DNA of 64,000 bases from positions 2,501,578-2,565,577 of the forward strand of contig NZ_JHEG04000001.1 in assembly GCF_000760695.4 (NCBI RefSeq). The letters are read 5' to 3'. Each line of letters starts with the position of its first letter. Position 1 is the stretch's first letter. Source of the DNA: Tolypothrix bouteillei VB521301 (GTDB taxonomy: Bacteria > Cyanobacteriota > Cyanobacteriia > Cyanobacteriales > Nostocaceae). Shown in pieces: positions 19,942 through 28,692 of the stretch. The position numbers were made by a program, and so were the translations under genes. Below the pieces are notes generated by a model. That model was not told the origin of the DNA and made no database searches. It was given only the letters and a program-made list of their open reading frames with translations.

Positions 19942-21261
19942 GTGTCTGACAAAGTGATTCAAGTGGAAAACTTAAGCAAAAAGTATATTCTGGGTCACCA
20001 GCACGAAGGTTCTCAGTACAAAACTTTCCGCGATTTTATTACCAATGGCGCAAGAGTACTGAGTCAAAAATTGCTGAACCCCTCGCAAGAGATGTTCGAT
20101 TTAGCCCGTGAAGAGTTTTGGGCTTTAAAGGATATATCTTTTGAAATTAACCAAGGCGATCGCGTTGGAATTATAGGTCGAAATGGTGCAGGAAAATCAA
20201 CACTACTAAAAATTCTGAGTCGGATTACAGAACCGACACGAGGAACTGTCCGAATTAAAGGTCGAGTTGCTAGTTTATTGGAGGTTGGAACCGGTTTTCA
20301 TCTAGAACTAACTGGTAAAGAAAATATTTTTTTGAACGGAGCCATACTGGGAATGAGCAAGGCAGAAATTCAACACAAGTTTGATGAAATTGTTGCCTTT
20401 GCAGAAGTTGAACAGTTTTTAGATACGCCAGTGAAACGTTATTCATCAGGAATGTACGTGCGCTTGGCGTTTGCCGTTGCAGCCCATTTAGAACCAGAAA
20501 TACTGATCGTCGATGAAGTGCTAGCAGTCGGAGATACACAGTTTCAAAAGAAGTGTTTGGGAAAAATGGAGGATGTATCAGCTAAGGAGGGAAGGACAGT
20601 TTTATTTGTCAGCCATAGTATGAATGCGGTAGAGTCGCTTTGCAATCGAGGGATTGTGCTTGAGTCTGGCAAATTGTATGCAGACAGTGGAGCACAAGAG
20701 GCGATTGGGGCTTATTTAGAAAAAACTCACAAACTCATGTATGAAACTTCTCTAGCTGAACGAACAGATCGCAAAGGTTGTGGTAAAGTCAGAGCAATTA
20801 GCTTCAAAATATTAGATACAGAAGGAAACGAAGTTAATATCTTACAGTCAGGTAAAGATTATTATTTTGTAGTTGGCTACGTAAACAATACAAGATACCC
20901 TCTGAGTAATGTTGTTTTTAGCTTTGATTTTTTAGATGAGAAAGGTAACACGATTTTATTGTTTCGGACTAATTTTACTAATGATAATATAACTGTGGAG
21001 CCTGATGCTGGTTATGTAAGATGTAAAGTCAATAATTTTCCACTTGCCAATGGTTCTTACCACTTTTTGATTTTTCTTTCTCATGGCGAGCATGAAATAT
21101 TAGATTGGCTTGAAGATGCTGCAACTATTAAGGTAGAAGGAGGAGACTTTTTTGGAACTGGAAATCCTGGATTGCCAACCCATTGTAAGATTTTAGCAAA
21201 AGCTGAATGGTCTACCCTGCACTATCCCCAACTTCTTAAAGAGGTCGGAGGTCTAGACTAG
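19942..21261 (+). CDS. Wzt-like polysaccharide ABC transporter ATPase with C-terminal glycan-binding domain (second copy)
   Basis: About 439 residues from GTG 19942, chosen because MSDKVIQVENLSKKY then aligns with the first copy; GAGGA at 19926-19930. NBD: GRNGAGKST, YSSGMYVRLAFAVA, LIVDEVLAVGD, FVSHSM. The domain after residue ~255 differs from that of the 8455 protein and contains an Ig-like strand pattern (KDYYFVVGYVNNTRYPLSNV, FPLANGSYHFLIFLS). In Wzt this part recognises the finished chain. No second Wzm is in the window, so both ATPases may pair with the 4794 permease or the second may serve a permease elsewhere. Confidence 0.92.
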   Translation: MSDKVIQVENLSKKYILGHQHEGSQYKTFRDFITNGARVLSQKLLNPSQEMFDLAREEFWALKDISFEINQGDRVGIIGRNGAGKSTLLKILSRITEPTRGTVRIKGRVASLLEVGTGFHLELTGKENIFLNGAILGMSKAEIQHKFDEIVAFAEVEQFLDTPVKRYSSGMYVRLAFAVAAHLEPEILIVDEVLAVGDTQFQKKCLGKMEDVSAKEGRTVLFVSHSMNAVESLCNRGIVLESGKLYADSGAQEAIGAYLEKTHKLMYETSLAERTDRKGCGKVRAISFKILDTEGNEVNILQSGKDYYFVVGYVNNTRYPLSNVVFSFDFLDEKGNTILLFRTNFTNDNITVEPDAGYVRCKVNNFPLANGSYHFLIFLSHGEHEILDWLEDAATIKVEGGDFFGTGNPGLPTHCKILAKAEWSTLHYPQLLKEVGGLD

Positions 21262-21467
21262 AATTTCAAAAATTTCATGGGATTCCAAATAAAATTATCT
21301 TCAACACCAGGAGACATACCGATCCAGGATATATGGAACCATTAGCTGAATTTCTTCTGTTGATACCACAAAAAGGCTATGCAGGCAACTCCTATTGGGT
21401 ATATGCTGTTCTTGAAAAAGATGAAGTACCTTTTAATACTAAAGAAGCAATGAGACATTTAGCTTAG
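21261..21467 (+). pseudogene. Orphan 3' coding remnant, family not recognised
   Basis: A frame without a good start runs from the wzt stop to TAG 21465-21467 and looks protein-like (NTRRHTDPGYMEPLAEFL, YAGNSYWVYAVLEKDEV). It has no RBS and is about 68 codons. It could be the tail of a gene whose front was deleted when the second wzt was placed here. I do not recognise the family and cannot exclude chance. Confidence 0.3.
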
Positions 21468-21979
21468 TATAAAATATGTCATACTCTAGGCTAACGTGGA
21501 TCGATCCGAGCTACTGAGCGGATAACAAACTATATCAAAGGTATTTTTTCTATATTGGACGAATTTGAGGCTATTCAACACTTCTTGAGGAGCACGCTAC
21601 CGATGTTCTCATTTGAAACATACTCATGAGTTTTTATTTTTTCTTCGAGAAAAAATTAATATATGTTTATATTCTATAAAGCTTACTGGCTCTGGGTTTG
21701 AGAGTCCAAGAATCTTCAAACTAAACTGGAGTTTTTTCTTTACATCGGTAATTACGGTTGCCATTGCGATCGTTCACCTTTAATCTATACCAGTTAGGCG
21801 AGTGGTGCTGTGTTCTCTGTGGCAAACAATGAGTTTTGTTTGTCTGACTAAGGCTGATTTGTACAGCGCCTAATATCCTGTCAAATTAATTGTTCAGGGT
21901 TGAGCCTCTACCACATTTGGAGTACGAGAACTCACCAAGTGTGAGTTTCAACAAACCATGAGTTCAGTAAAAGAGGCAA
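21468..21979. other. Intergenic region without a supported gene
   Basis: 512 bases, A+T rich. It holds a perfect AT-only hairpin ATTTTTTCT-TCG-AGAAAAAAT at 21636-21656 and no open frame with family resemblance. It probably contains the promoter of the 21980 gene, with a purine-rich RBS (AAGAGG, 21971-21976) near its end. Confidence 0.5.
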
Positions 21980-23146
21980 ATGATTATTTTTGACCCTATT
22001 ACCGTTACCGTTATTAGCCATGTGCTTAGTAGTACCGCCGCAATCAGCTTTAGCAGCCAAAATCCATCCAGCTTAAGCGTGACAGAAGGTACCAAGAATC
22101 TCATCACAGCTCAAGCAACCCCAGCGACCTCAAACAACAACTGCGGTCCCGGTCAACCACGTGATAAGCACGTGTGGCCTTTTGCCTGTGACAGTATTTG
22201 GAATGTACCAATTGGCTCAAACGCAAATTACGTTGATGCTTATATTGGTTCAAAAGGCGCTGGAGTTGACACTGACTGGTTTGTCGTGACTAAAGAGACC
22301 GACCAATTGCAAAATGTTTATATGGTAGGTGGTTGGGACAGCAATCGCTGTAGCGGTACTGTACCCCAGGAACAGGCGCAGTGGCATCCCAAAGCTGGAG
22401 AGCAATTGAGGGTTCCTCACGATTTCATCATTCCAGATGCAAGACCGGGTTTCACTCCAAACAATTCCTCAGCATTTTTGAAACCAGATGGCAAAACTTT
22501 AGTGTCGTTTAACGTGACCACTCGATGTGAAAAGGGTGGCCCTCTTTACGGCTACTGGTTTGGAGAGCAAGACATTTATGGAGATGGTCTTGGCGGTGGA
22601 CATGGCGGCTCGGCAATGTCCAGTGTTGGTGGTAGTATTCGTAAAGGCGAGTTGCTAGATAACAATCCTATTCGTCACGCACTGAAGCTAGTGATTTGGG
22701 GCAAGTGGTTGCATTACAATCCCTCATCATCTACCCCCGGTTATCGCTGGCCAGCCCGTGTGGCTGATGCCTATGCATCAAGTCAATACAAAGGCTCGAA
22801 TCCAGCGCTCGTAATGGGTTCTTTATTAGCTGTTCCCCCTAATGTATCTGCAGAAAGCTTGGGACTGACCACCAAAGCAGGCAAAAAGATTTTCCAGGCA
22901 ATGCAAGACTATGGTACTTACATCGTTGACGATTCAGGCTGGGACTTCAACTACATCTGCTTGGATAGAGAAGCCGAAGAAGAATATGAAAAAGTCACGG
23001 GGCGTCACTTCAATGACGATAAAGACCTTCAAGCTGACATGACAAAGATTATTGGTGCCTTGAAGGTTGTGGACAACAACGGACGGAATAGCATTGGTGG
23101 AGGTGGTATACCCCGTCAGCCGTTAGCACCACCAATCGGAAATTAA
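21980..23146 (+). CDS. Unrecognised, probably exported protein
   Basis: 388 residues. I do not recognise the family by name. The body has a conserved look: DKHVWPFACDSIWNVPIG, LRVPHDFIIPDARPG, the glycine-rich GGGHGGSAMSSVGGSIRKGE, then HALKLVIWG and GYRWPARVADAY, with four cysteines. The annotated start gives a poor signal peptide. The +1 frame over the same bases (21984-22073) encodes a textbook one (LLPLPLLAMCLVVPP then ALA-A), ending at a TAA at 22074. This suggests compensating indels near the start. A low-complexity Ser/Thr stretch follows, fitting an export leader and linker. Terminator at 23153. Function unknown; not clearly part of the glycan operon. Confidence 0.7.
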   Translation: MIIFDPITVTVISHVLSSTAAISFSSQNPSSLSVTEGTKNLITAQATPATSNNNCGPGQPRDKHVWPFACDSIWNVPIGSNANYVDAYIGSKGAGVDTDWFVVTKETDQLQNVYMVGGWDSNRCSGTVPQEQAQWHPKAGEQLRVPHDFIIPDARPGFTPNNSSAFLKPDGKTLVSFNVTTRCEKGGPLYGYWFGEQDIYGDGLGGGHGGSAMSSVGGSIRKGELLDNNPIRHALKLVIWGKWLHYNPSSSTPGYRWPARVADAYASSQYKGSNPALVMGSLLAVPPNVSAESLGLTTKAGKKIFQAMQDYGTYIVDDSGWDFNYICLDREAEEEYEKVTGRHFNDDKDLQADMTKIIGALKVVDNNGRNSIGGGGIPRQPLAPPIGN

Positions 23147-23152
23147 ATGTAG

Positions 23153-23186
23153 AGACGTGTTGTGACAACCGTGCCATGACACGTCT
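23153..23186 (+). terminator. Intrinsic terminator-like hairpin
   Basis: AGACGTGT (23153-23160) and ACACGTCT (23179-23186) pair perfectly and are followed by TTATTC. It lies 7 bases after the stop of the 21980 gene. Confidence 0.6.
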
Positions 23187-23352
23187 TTATTCATGACCAA
23201 ATCCCGCCACATATCATAAAAAATACCTCAGTAGGTGGGCAGGATGCCGGTTTTTTGATTCGCTATACTTCAGATACTAAAATTTTGACCGACAGTTTGT
23301 AGAGTAGAGCTAGAAGCTTTAAAAAACAAACTGCTCTTCAAGAAAAAGTGAT

Positions 23353-23631
23353 ATGCACAACAGTATGGGAATTATTGAACCATATAAGGACGGATTTGTA
23401 GAAATTATCCCTGAAGGTGACAGAAGTGATTACTGGCAAATAGCCGCAATACACATCAACGGAGAAGTATTTTGTCCGAGCCCCCGCATATACCCATCAA
23501 CAAATGTAGCTTTAGCAAGAGCACGAAAGATTTTCAATTGGATATGCGATCGCGAAGCCGAAACTGGAGATGGGCAATATTACTGCGAGGAACTCAACAT
23601 TATTCTATGGCGTCTTAGCAAAGACTTGTAA
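23353..23631 (+). CDS. Small hypothetical protein
   Basis: 92 residues, mixed composition without membrane segment or signal. Contains YWQIAAIHINGEVFCPSPR and ends LNIILWRLSKDL. ATG 23353 is given; ATG 23365 (MGIIEPYKDGF) is equally possible. A HIP1-like GCGATCGC lies inside (about 23,546), and its codons look like those of genuine genes around it. I do not know its function. It stands alone, with spacers of 206 and 376 bases on its sides. Confidence 0.6.
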   Translation: MHNSMGIIEPYKDGFVEIIPEGDRSDYWQIAAIHINGEVFCPSPRIYPSTNVALARARKIFNWICDREAETGDGQYYCEELNIILWRLSKDL

Positions 23632-24007
23632 CAAGTAGGGCGCTGAGTTCGGGGTAGAGGAAGTGTAGAAACCAACGTTCTTTATGAGTGGTATGCGTCA
23701 ATCCCGCACCACAAGGAATTTTGCGAGTCCTTATATTGAGAATCTCTAAGGGAGAGATTGCGTATTTCTACTATATATAAACTAATATAATACTTGCCAA
23801 ACTACTATATTTGCGTATAAAAAATATAATTTATAACTATGCACGATCGCAGAGCCGAACGCGGATGGGTGTAGAAAGCTCTTATGTAAAAGCATTTAAA
23901 TCCATATGATGGATAAACCCTACTTAGAAAAATACTGAAAAATTTACAAAACTGTAGCTAAATTGCTCTCGAATTTGCTATCACTAAGTAGCTAAATTTA
24001 TACCTTT
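23632..24007. other. Intergenic region upstream of the ABC exporter
   Basis: 376 bases. No gene seen. A hairpin AATCTCT-aaggg-AGAGATT lies near 23,740. An 11-base direct repeat GTAGCTAAATT occurs at 23954-23964 and 23988-23998, 10 bases before the exporter start, and could be a regulator-binding pair. Very A+T rich stretch 23,775-23,840. Confidence 0.4.
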
Positions 24008-25798
24008 ATGAAAAATCGAAAAGATAACCAGCAACCTCCGCAAGGGTTGCCTGTCTCTTTCTACTGTAGTGATGCTCCTTTCAAAACGCTCCTTCTTCTA
24101 TATCGCCATGACTGGCGCAAGCTTGTGTTGGCAATGGTGTACTACATCATAAAATACAGCCCGGACTGGATTCGACCAGTTGTTATCGCTAACATTATTG
24201 ATATTATTTCTCGTCCCCAAGAACACACCCTCGGACAACTGTGGTTAAATGGGGCTATTTTAGCTATCTCTCTGGTACAGAATATTCCCATGCAATATCT
24301 GTACATTACGACCTTAAGTGCAGTCACCCGTCACATGGAAACCAGGTTGCGGGACGCGCTGACACGTCAGTTGCAACAACTATCCATTGGTTTTTACAAA
24401 CAACGCACGACAGGGGCATTGCAAGCGAAACTGTTGAGGGATGTGGAAGAAATTCAACTTCTTGCCAATCATATTTTTCAATTTGTACCCTCAGCAATCT
24501 TAACTATTCTTGTTGCTGTTTCAGTGACTGCGACTCGCGCCCCTTTGTTTTTACTCTTTTTTATAGCTACAGTCCCAACATCTGTAGTTTTAGCAGAAGT
24601 GTTGAAAAAACCGATTCAGAATTGCAATCATGATTTCCGTCAGCAAAAGGAGGTCATGTCTTCTCATTTGATCGAGATGATTAAGCTTGTGCCGGTGACG
24701 CGGGCGCATGGAGTTGAAGAGACAGAAATCCTTCGGACACAACAGCGTTTGAACTCCGTGAAAAAAGCAGCGATGCGGTTAGATGGCATCAATGCCTTCA
24801 CCGGTGCATGTAGTTGGGTGACTATCCGCCTATTCAATACCTTGTGTCTGATAACGGCTGCCTACATGGCTTACACCGGAAAGATGGGTGTGACGGCAGG
24901 TGATGTTATATTGTTAACCGGTTATTTTGACACGTTAGCCAATTCCATCCTACAAATACTTGCTGTTTTGCCACAAATAGGCACTGGTTTTGAGTCGTTG
25001 CGCTCTGTAGGTGAGATTTTAGAGTGTCCGGATTTAGAAAAAAATCAAGGTAAATCCGTGGTGCAACAAGTCAGGGGAGATTTTGCGTTTGATAATGTGA
25101 GTTTTTCCTACCGCGATCGCAAGGCAATTGATAATATTTGCTTTAAAGTCAATGCTGGAGAAACCATCGCCATTGTTGGACCCTCAGGAGGAGGAAAGTC
25201 CACTCTGCTCAATCTTGTCATTGGTTTTCTGCGACCCACAAAAGGCAAGATTTTCTTGGATGCTCAAGACATGGATTCCCTAGACTTAAGAACCTATCGG
25301 CAATTTGTCTCAGTGGTTCCTCAAGAAACTATTCTTTTTGAAGGTACTGTACGGGAGAATATTCTCTATGGTTCGGTTGGGGTGAGCGAACAGCAGTTGT
25401 ACCAAGCCATTGAAGATGCCAATGCTTGTGAATTTATCCTCAAATTACCCCAAGAACTAGATACTCTCATTGGTGAAAATGGGACAAAACTATCAGGGGG
25501 ACAGCGCCAACGCCTTGCGATCGCACGCGCTTTAGTTCGCAATCCGAAAGTCTTGATTTTAGATGAAGCAACAGCTTCTGTAGACACTGCGTCAGAAGCT
25601 TTAATTCAAGAAGCACTCGAACACCTGATGAAAAATCGTACCACTTTTGTTGTTGCCCATCGCCTGTCCACAATCCGCAATGCAGACCGAATAATTGTCA
25701 TGGATGGAGGGAGGATTGTTGAAATTGGCAGACATGATGAGTTAGTACAAGACAAAAATGGCTTATATGCCCGTCTGAGCGCGTTGCAAACTTTGTAA
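24008..25798 (+). CDS. ABC exporter, fused membrane and ATPase domains
   Basis: 596 residues. Residues ~30-330 form an ABC transmembrane type-1 domain with six hydrophobic segments (LFLLFFIATVPTSVVLAEVL, LITAAYMAYTG). The NBD at ~350-590 has Walker A GPSGGGKST, Q-loop VVPQET, signature LSGGQRQRLAIARAL, Walker B VLILDEATA and H-loop VAHRLS. This is a half-transporter that works as a dimer, MsbA/lipid or peptide-exporter like. The substrate is unknown. It stands alone; the neighbouring polysaccharide locus already has Wzm/Wzt, so a separate job is more likely. Confidence 0.92.
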   Translation: MKNRKDNQQPPQGLPVSFYCSDAPFKTLLLLYRHDWRKLVLAMVYYIIKYSPDWIRPVVIANIIDIISRPQEHTLGQLWLNGAILAISLVQNIPMQYLYITTLSAVTRHMETRLRDALTRQLQQLSIGFYKQRTTGALQAKLLRDVEEIQLLANHIFQFVPSAILTILVAVSVTATRAPLFLLFFIATVPTSVVLAEVLKKPIQNCNHDFRQQKEVMSSHLIEMIKLVPVTRAHGVEETEILRTQQRLNSVKKAAMRLDGINAFTGACSWVTIRLFNTLCLITAAYMAYTGKMGVTAGDVILLTGYFDTLANSILQILAVLPQIGTGFESLRSVGEILECPDLEKNQGKSVVQQVRGDFAFDNVSFSYRDRKAIDNICFKVNAGETIAIVGPSGGGKSTLLNLVIGFLRPTKGKIFLDAQDMDSLDLRTYRQFVSVVPQETILFEGTVRENILYGSVGVSEQQLYQAIEDANACEFILKLPQELDTLIGENGTKLSGGQRQRLAIARALVRNPKVLILDEATASVDTASEALIQEALEHLMKNRTTFVVAHRLSTIRNADRIIVMDGGRIVEIGRHDELVQDKNGLYARLSALQTL

Positions 25799-25962
25799 GA
25801 TCTCCACAAGTTCTTTATTTTTGCCGTTTATCTTAATAGATGTGTTCGGTGAAAGCAAGATACTTTCATTTCTACTACAAGGTGCAGTTTTCTATTTTAA
25901 CCTGCACCTTTTCCCACACCCTTACATCTGGGAAGTCGTATTTACAACAAAGGTTATTAATT

Positions 25963-26091
25963 ATGCAATATACATCATTTGATGCTGCGCTTCAGTTCTT
26001 TGTAATAGTCGATTTAGCATCAATTATTTTTATCATGTTAGTTTCTACAGTCGGTTTAGCAATAGCTGAAACAATTGAAGCGAGAGATTGA
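25963..26091 (+). CDS. 42-residue single-span membrane protein
   Basis: Start ATG 25963 is supported by AAAGG at 25949-25953 with 9-base spacing. The longer frame from 25840 has no such support and reads as noise. Residues ~12-35 form one hydrophobic helix (FFVIVDLASIIFIMLVSTVG) with an acidic end (ETIEARD). Size and layout resemble small subunits of photosynthetic or NDH complexes in cyanobacteria, but I cannot match it to a named one. It could also be a stress-induced membrane peptide. Confidence 0.6.
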   Translation: MQYTSFDAALQFFVIVDLASIIFIMLVSTVGLAIAETIEARD

Positions 26092-26123
26092 TTTGTGGTT
26101 AGTGGTTAGCAGGGTTTTCTTTC

Positions 26124-28040
26124 TCAAGATGCTAAGACTACGCGATCGCGACCTTCTTTCTTAGCGCGATACAGTGCTGCATCCGCTGCTGCTATAAGCG
26201 TTTCTGGTGTTTTTCCATGTTCTGGAAACGTTGCGACTCCCAAGGATACAGTAAGAGCATCAAACACTTGAGAGTGATGTCCCACCAATATATGCTTTAC
26301 ACCTTCGCGTATAGTTTCTGCACGGGATTTAGCAACATCAGTAGATGCTTCTGGGAGTAAGAGCATTATTTCTTCTCCTCCATAACGACAAGCTATATCA
26401 CTGTTCCGAATTTGTTTGTGCAAGAACGTACCTAATTCTCGCAGTACCATATCTCCTGCATTATGACCAAATGTGTCATTAAATCGTTTGAAGTAGTCAA
26501 CATCAAGCATGATAATAGATAAAGCTTGCTGTTGGCGTTCTGCTCTTGCAAATTCTCGTTCTACAGATTCTTCCAAGTAACGGCGGTTGAACAATCCAGT
26601 GAGAGGGTCGCGAACGCTCTGATATTGGATGGTTTCGTGCAACTTCATGTTAGCTAGTGCTAAAGCAATGTGCTCCGCAACGGTGATTGCCAAATTTCGT
26701 TTGGCAGTGTTCAGTTTTCCCTGAATTTGGGATCTTAAATGCAGTACCCCCATTGCTTCTCCCTGCGCCATCATTGGTACGCAAAGGGACTCTACAATAC
26801 ACGATTTTTGGTGTAAGTGCTTGCACGGAACGTTGCAATTGCTACTATCAATCCAATGAACTTGTCCCCTTCGCAACGCCCAACATTCATTTGGTGTAAA
26901 AAACTGATTCATGCTAGATCTTGCATCGCCCCAAGTCGCAACCGCCTCAACTAACCGTTTTGAGGGATTGATAATAAACACGCCTCCCGATACATCTGGA
27001 AATAAGGGTTGAACTAGTTTTGCAATCACTTCATGTGCTTCTTCAATGCTCAAACAAGCTTGTAACATATCGCTTAATTTACTCATTTGAGCAGTTTCTT
27101 GATTGCGAGTTTCTAATTCCTTGACCCAGTTACTGAGTTGTTCGTTCGCAGATTGTAGTTCTGACTCCACACGCTTGCGAGCAGTTATATCATTGCGAAT
27201 AGCTATGTATTGATATGATTTGCCATCCACATTTAAAAGCGGCACAATAGTTGTATCTACCCAATAATTAGTTCCGTCTTTCGCTTCATTCTTAATTTCA
27301 CCTCTCCAAACTTGCCCGCTAGAAATAGTTGCCCACATTTGCTTAAAAAATTCTTTAGAATGGTAACCAGAATTGATAATGCGGTGGTCTTTTCCCACAA
27401 GTTCTTCAATAGAGTATTTTGAGATAGAGCAGAATTTATCATTGACGTAAGTTATAATTCCATGCCGATCCGTAATAGCCACAATCGCAGATTCATCTAG
27501 AGCAAATTTAATATTTGATAAATCTTTTAAAGATTTCGTTAACTCTTGAGTCCGTTCAGCCACCCTGATTTCCAGTTCGTCAAGAAGCGATCGCAGTTTT
27601 AGTTCAATTCGCTGGCGTTCTCCTATCTCATTCAACAGTTGGTTGTTAGCTGCTTCTAATTGTGCGGGACTTGGAAGGGCTAGCGCTAATGGGATTAATG
27701 GCAATAAAGACAAAGCTGTTGCACAGGAGATGAAAGCCGCGATCGCTTTGATCAGACCGGATAACCAGTACGTCGGGTACCACAGCGTCCAAATATCCAT
27801 GACATGAGTCATACCGCACGCAACAATAAACGAGCCAAACAGCAAAAATATGGAATGAAAGGGAACATCATGCCGTTTTTTGACAAAATAAACAAGCATG
27901 GCTGGAATCGAAAAATAAGCAATAGCCGTGAGTGAATCGCTCAAAATATGCAATCCCAGCAATTCCGGCTTCCAAAGATAACAATGTCCGTGAGGAATAA
28001 ACTGATTTGTCCATAAAAAATTATTTATAACATCAAGCAT
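26124..28040 (-). CDS. Diguanylate cyclase with ETR1-type ethylene-binding domain, PAS and GAF
   Basis: 638 residues. Residues 1-130 hold three hydrophobic helices with the ethylene-receptor signature: D35, Y42, I45 and P46 in SDSLTAIAYFSIP, and C75/H79 in FIVACGMTH. These correspond to D25, Y32, I35, P36, C65 and H69 of plant ETR1, where C and H hold the copper that binds ethylene. A coiled linker (~130-190), PAS domain (~190-300), GAF domain (~330-470) and GGDEF domain (~475-635) follow. The catalytic site is RYGGEEI, and an inhibitory RxxD (RNSD) lies 5 residues before it. Likely role: membrane sensor that changes c-di-GMP synthesis in response to ethylene or a related ligand. Monocistronic. 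A hairpin lies in its upstream region. Confidence 0.9.
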   Translation of the reverse strand: MLDVINNFLWTNQFIPHGHCYLWKPELLGLHILSDSLTAIAYFSIPAMLVYFVKKRHDVPFHSIFLLFGSFIVACGMTHVMDIWTLWYPTYWLSGLIKAIAAFISCATALSLLPLIPLALALPSPAQLEAANNQLLNEIGERQRIELKLRSLLDELEIRVAERTQELTKSLKDLSNIKFALDESAIVAITDRHGIITYVNDKFCSISKYSIEELVGKDHRIINSGYHSKEFFKQMWATISSGQVWRGEIKNEAKDGTNYWVDTTIVPLLNVDGKSYQYIAIRNDITARKRVESELQSANEQLSNWVKELETRNQETAQMSKLSDMLQACLSIEEAHEVIAKLVQPLFPDVSGGVFIINPSKRLVEAVATWGDARSSMNQFFTPNECWALRRGQVHWIDSSNCNVPCKHLHQKSCIVESLCVPMMAQGEAMGVLHLRSQIQGKLNTAKRNLAITVAEHIALALANMKLHETIQYQSVRDPLTGLFNRRYLEESVEREFARAERQQQALSIIMLDVDYFKRFNDTFGHNAGDMVLRELGTFLHKQIRNSDIACRYGGEEIMLLLPEASTDVAKSRAETIREGVKHILVGHHSQVFDALTVSLGVATFPEHGKTPETLIAAADAALYRAKKEGRDRVVLAS

Positions 28041-28596
28041 ATAAACTCTAACTTCATTGATACATCTAATTTATCTAAATTTTAGTTAACTTTCTTCACA
28101 AAATTGGCAATGACCCTTTGAATTTTTTGTTCATTTATTAATAATTTGCTGTTGATTGACTGAGTGTTTTTCTCAATAGCGCAAAAACACTAAATCAATG
28201 GAAACTTTCGTAATTTTTCGGTTGTCTCCTTAGAATAAATGATTTATTGAATCAATTAAATAACTGATTGCTATTGCGTAAGCGCTAACGGCTATACTGA
28301 CGTATCGCTCATCTATGGAGTAACCTTATCTAAATCAAAAAACACACTTTTGTTACAATTATTGAGAAATCAACAACAGGTTAGAAAATATATCTTTAGT
28401 TAGATGCATTTTCTAAAATAAATTATCAATCTGAGATAGGAAAGAACTACTCCTAAATCTCTATAAGATTATCAATGTTCCTGTTTTTCTGATTGACACT
28501 CCACTGCCTTTACACTGGTGGATTCTTCATTCATCCTAGCCGAGCCTGGTTGAGCACTCGGCTAGTTCTGAAGCGTTGATTCGAGACTGTCCTACC
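28041..28596. other. Intergenic region with hairpins and transposon-end-like sequence
   Basis: Contains a perfect AGTGTTTTT/AAAAACACT hairpin (28163-28171, 28183-28191) upstream of the cyclase and a 9-bp inverted repeat CTAGCCGAG/CTCGGCTAG (28536-28544, 28557-28565). The second, near the TnpB remnant, is placed like the subterminal hairpin of an IS200/IS605 element. No other gene seen. Confidence 0.45.
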
Positions 28597-28690
28597 CTAT
28601 TGCATTTTGCCAAGGTTCAATATGTTGATGGCTGTGCTGACATCCCTTTGCAAACACGAAGCGATCGGGTGTGAGGCTTCTTTTGGATTG
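28597..28690 (-). pseudogene. TnpB C-terminal remnant (IS200/IS605 or IS607 type)
   Basis: Read on the minus strand, the frame ends SCLQRDVSTAINILNLGKMQ and a stop at 28597. RDxxxAxNIL is the C-terminal RuvC-like motif of TnpB, whose Asp is catalytic. Nothing of the upstream ~350 residues remains, since the pentapeptide gene ends directly next to it at 28693. After the stop the frame still looks related (RFRTSRVLNQARLG). It is a dead fragment of an insertion sequence. Confidence 0.5.
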
Positions 28691-28692
28691 AG

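Noticed and set aside
25840..25962. N-terminal extension of the 42-residue membrane protein
   Set aside because: No RBS at the earlier start, and the extension reads as noise, while ATG 25963 has a good RBS.
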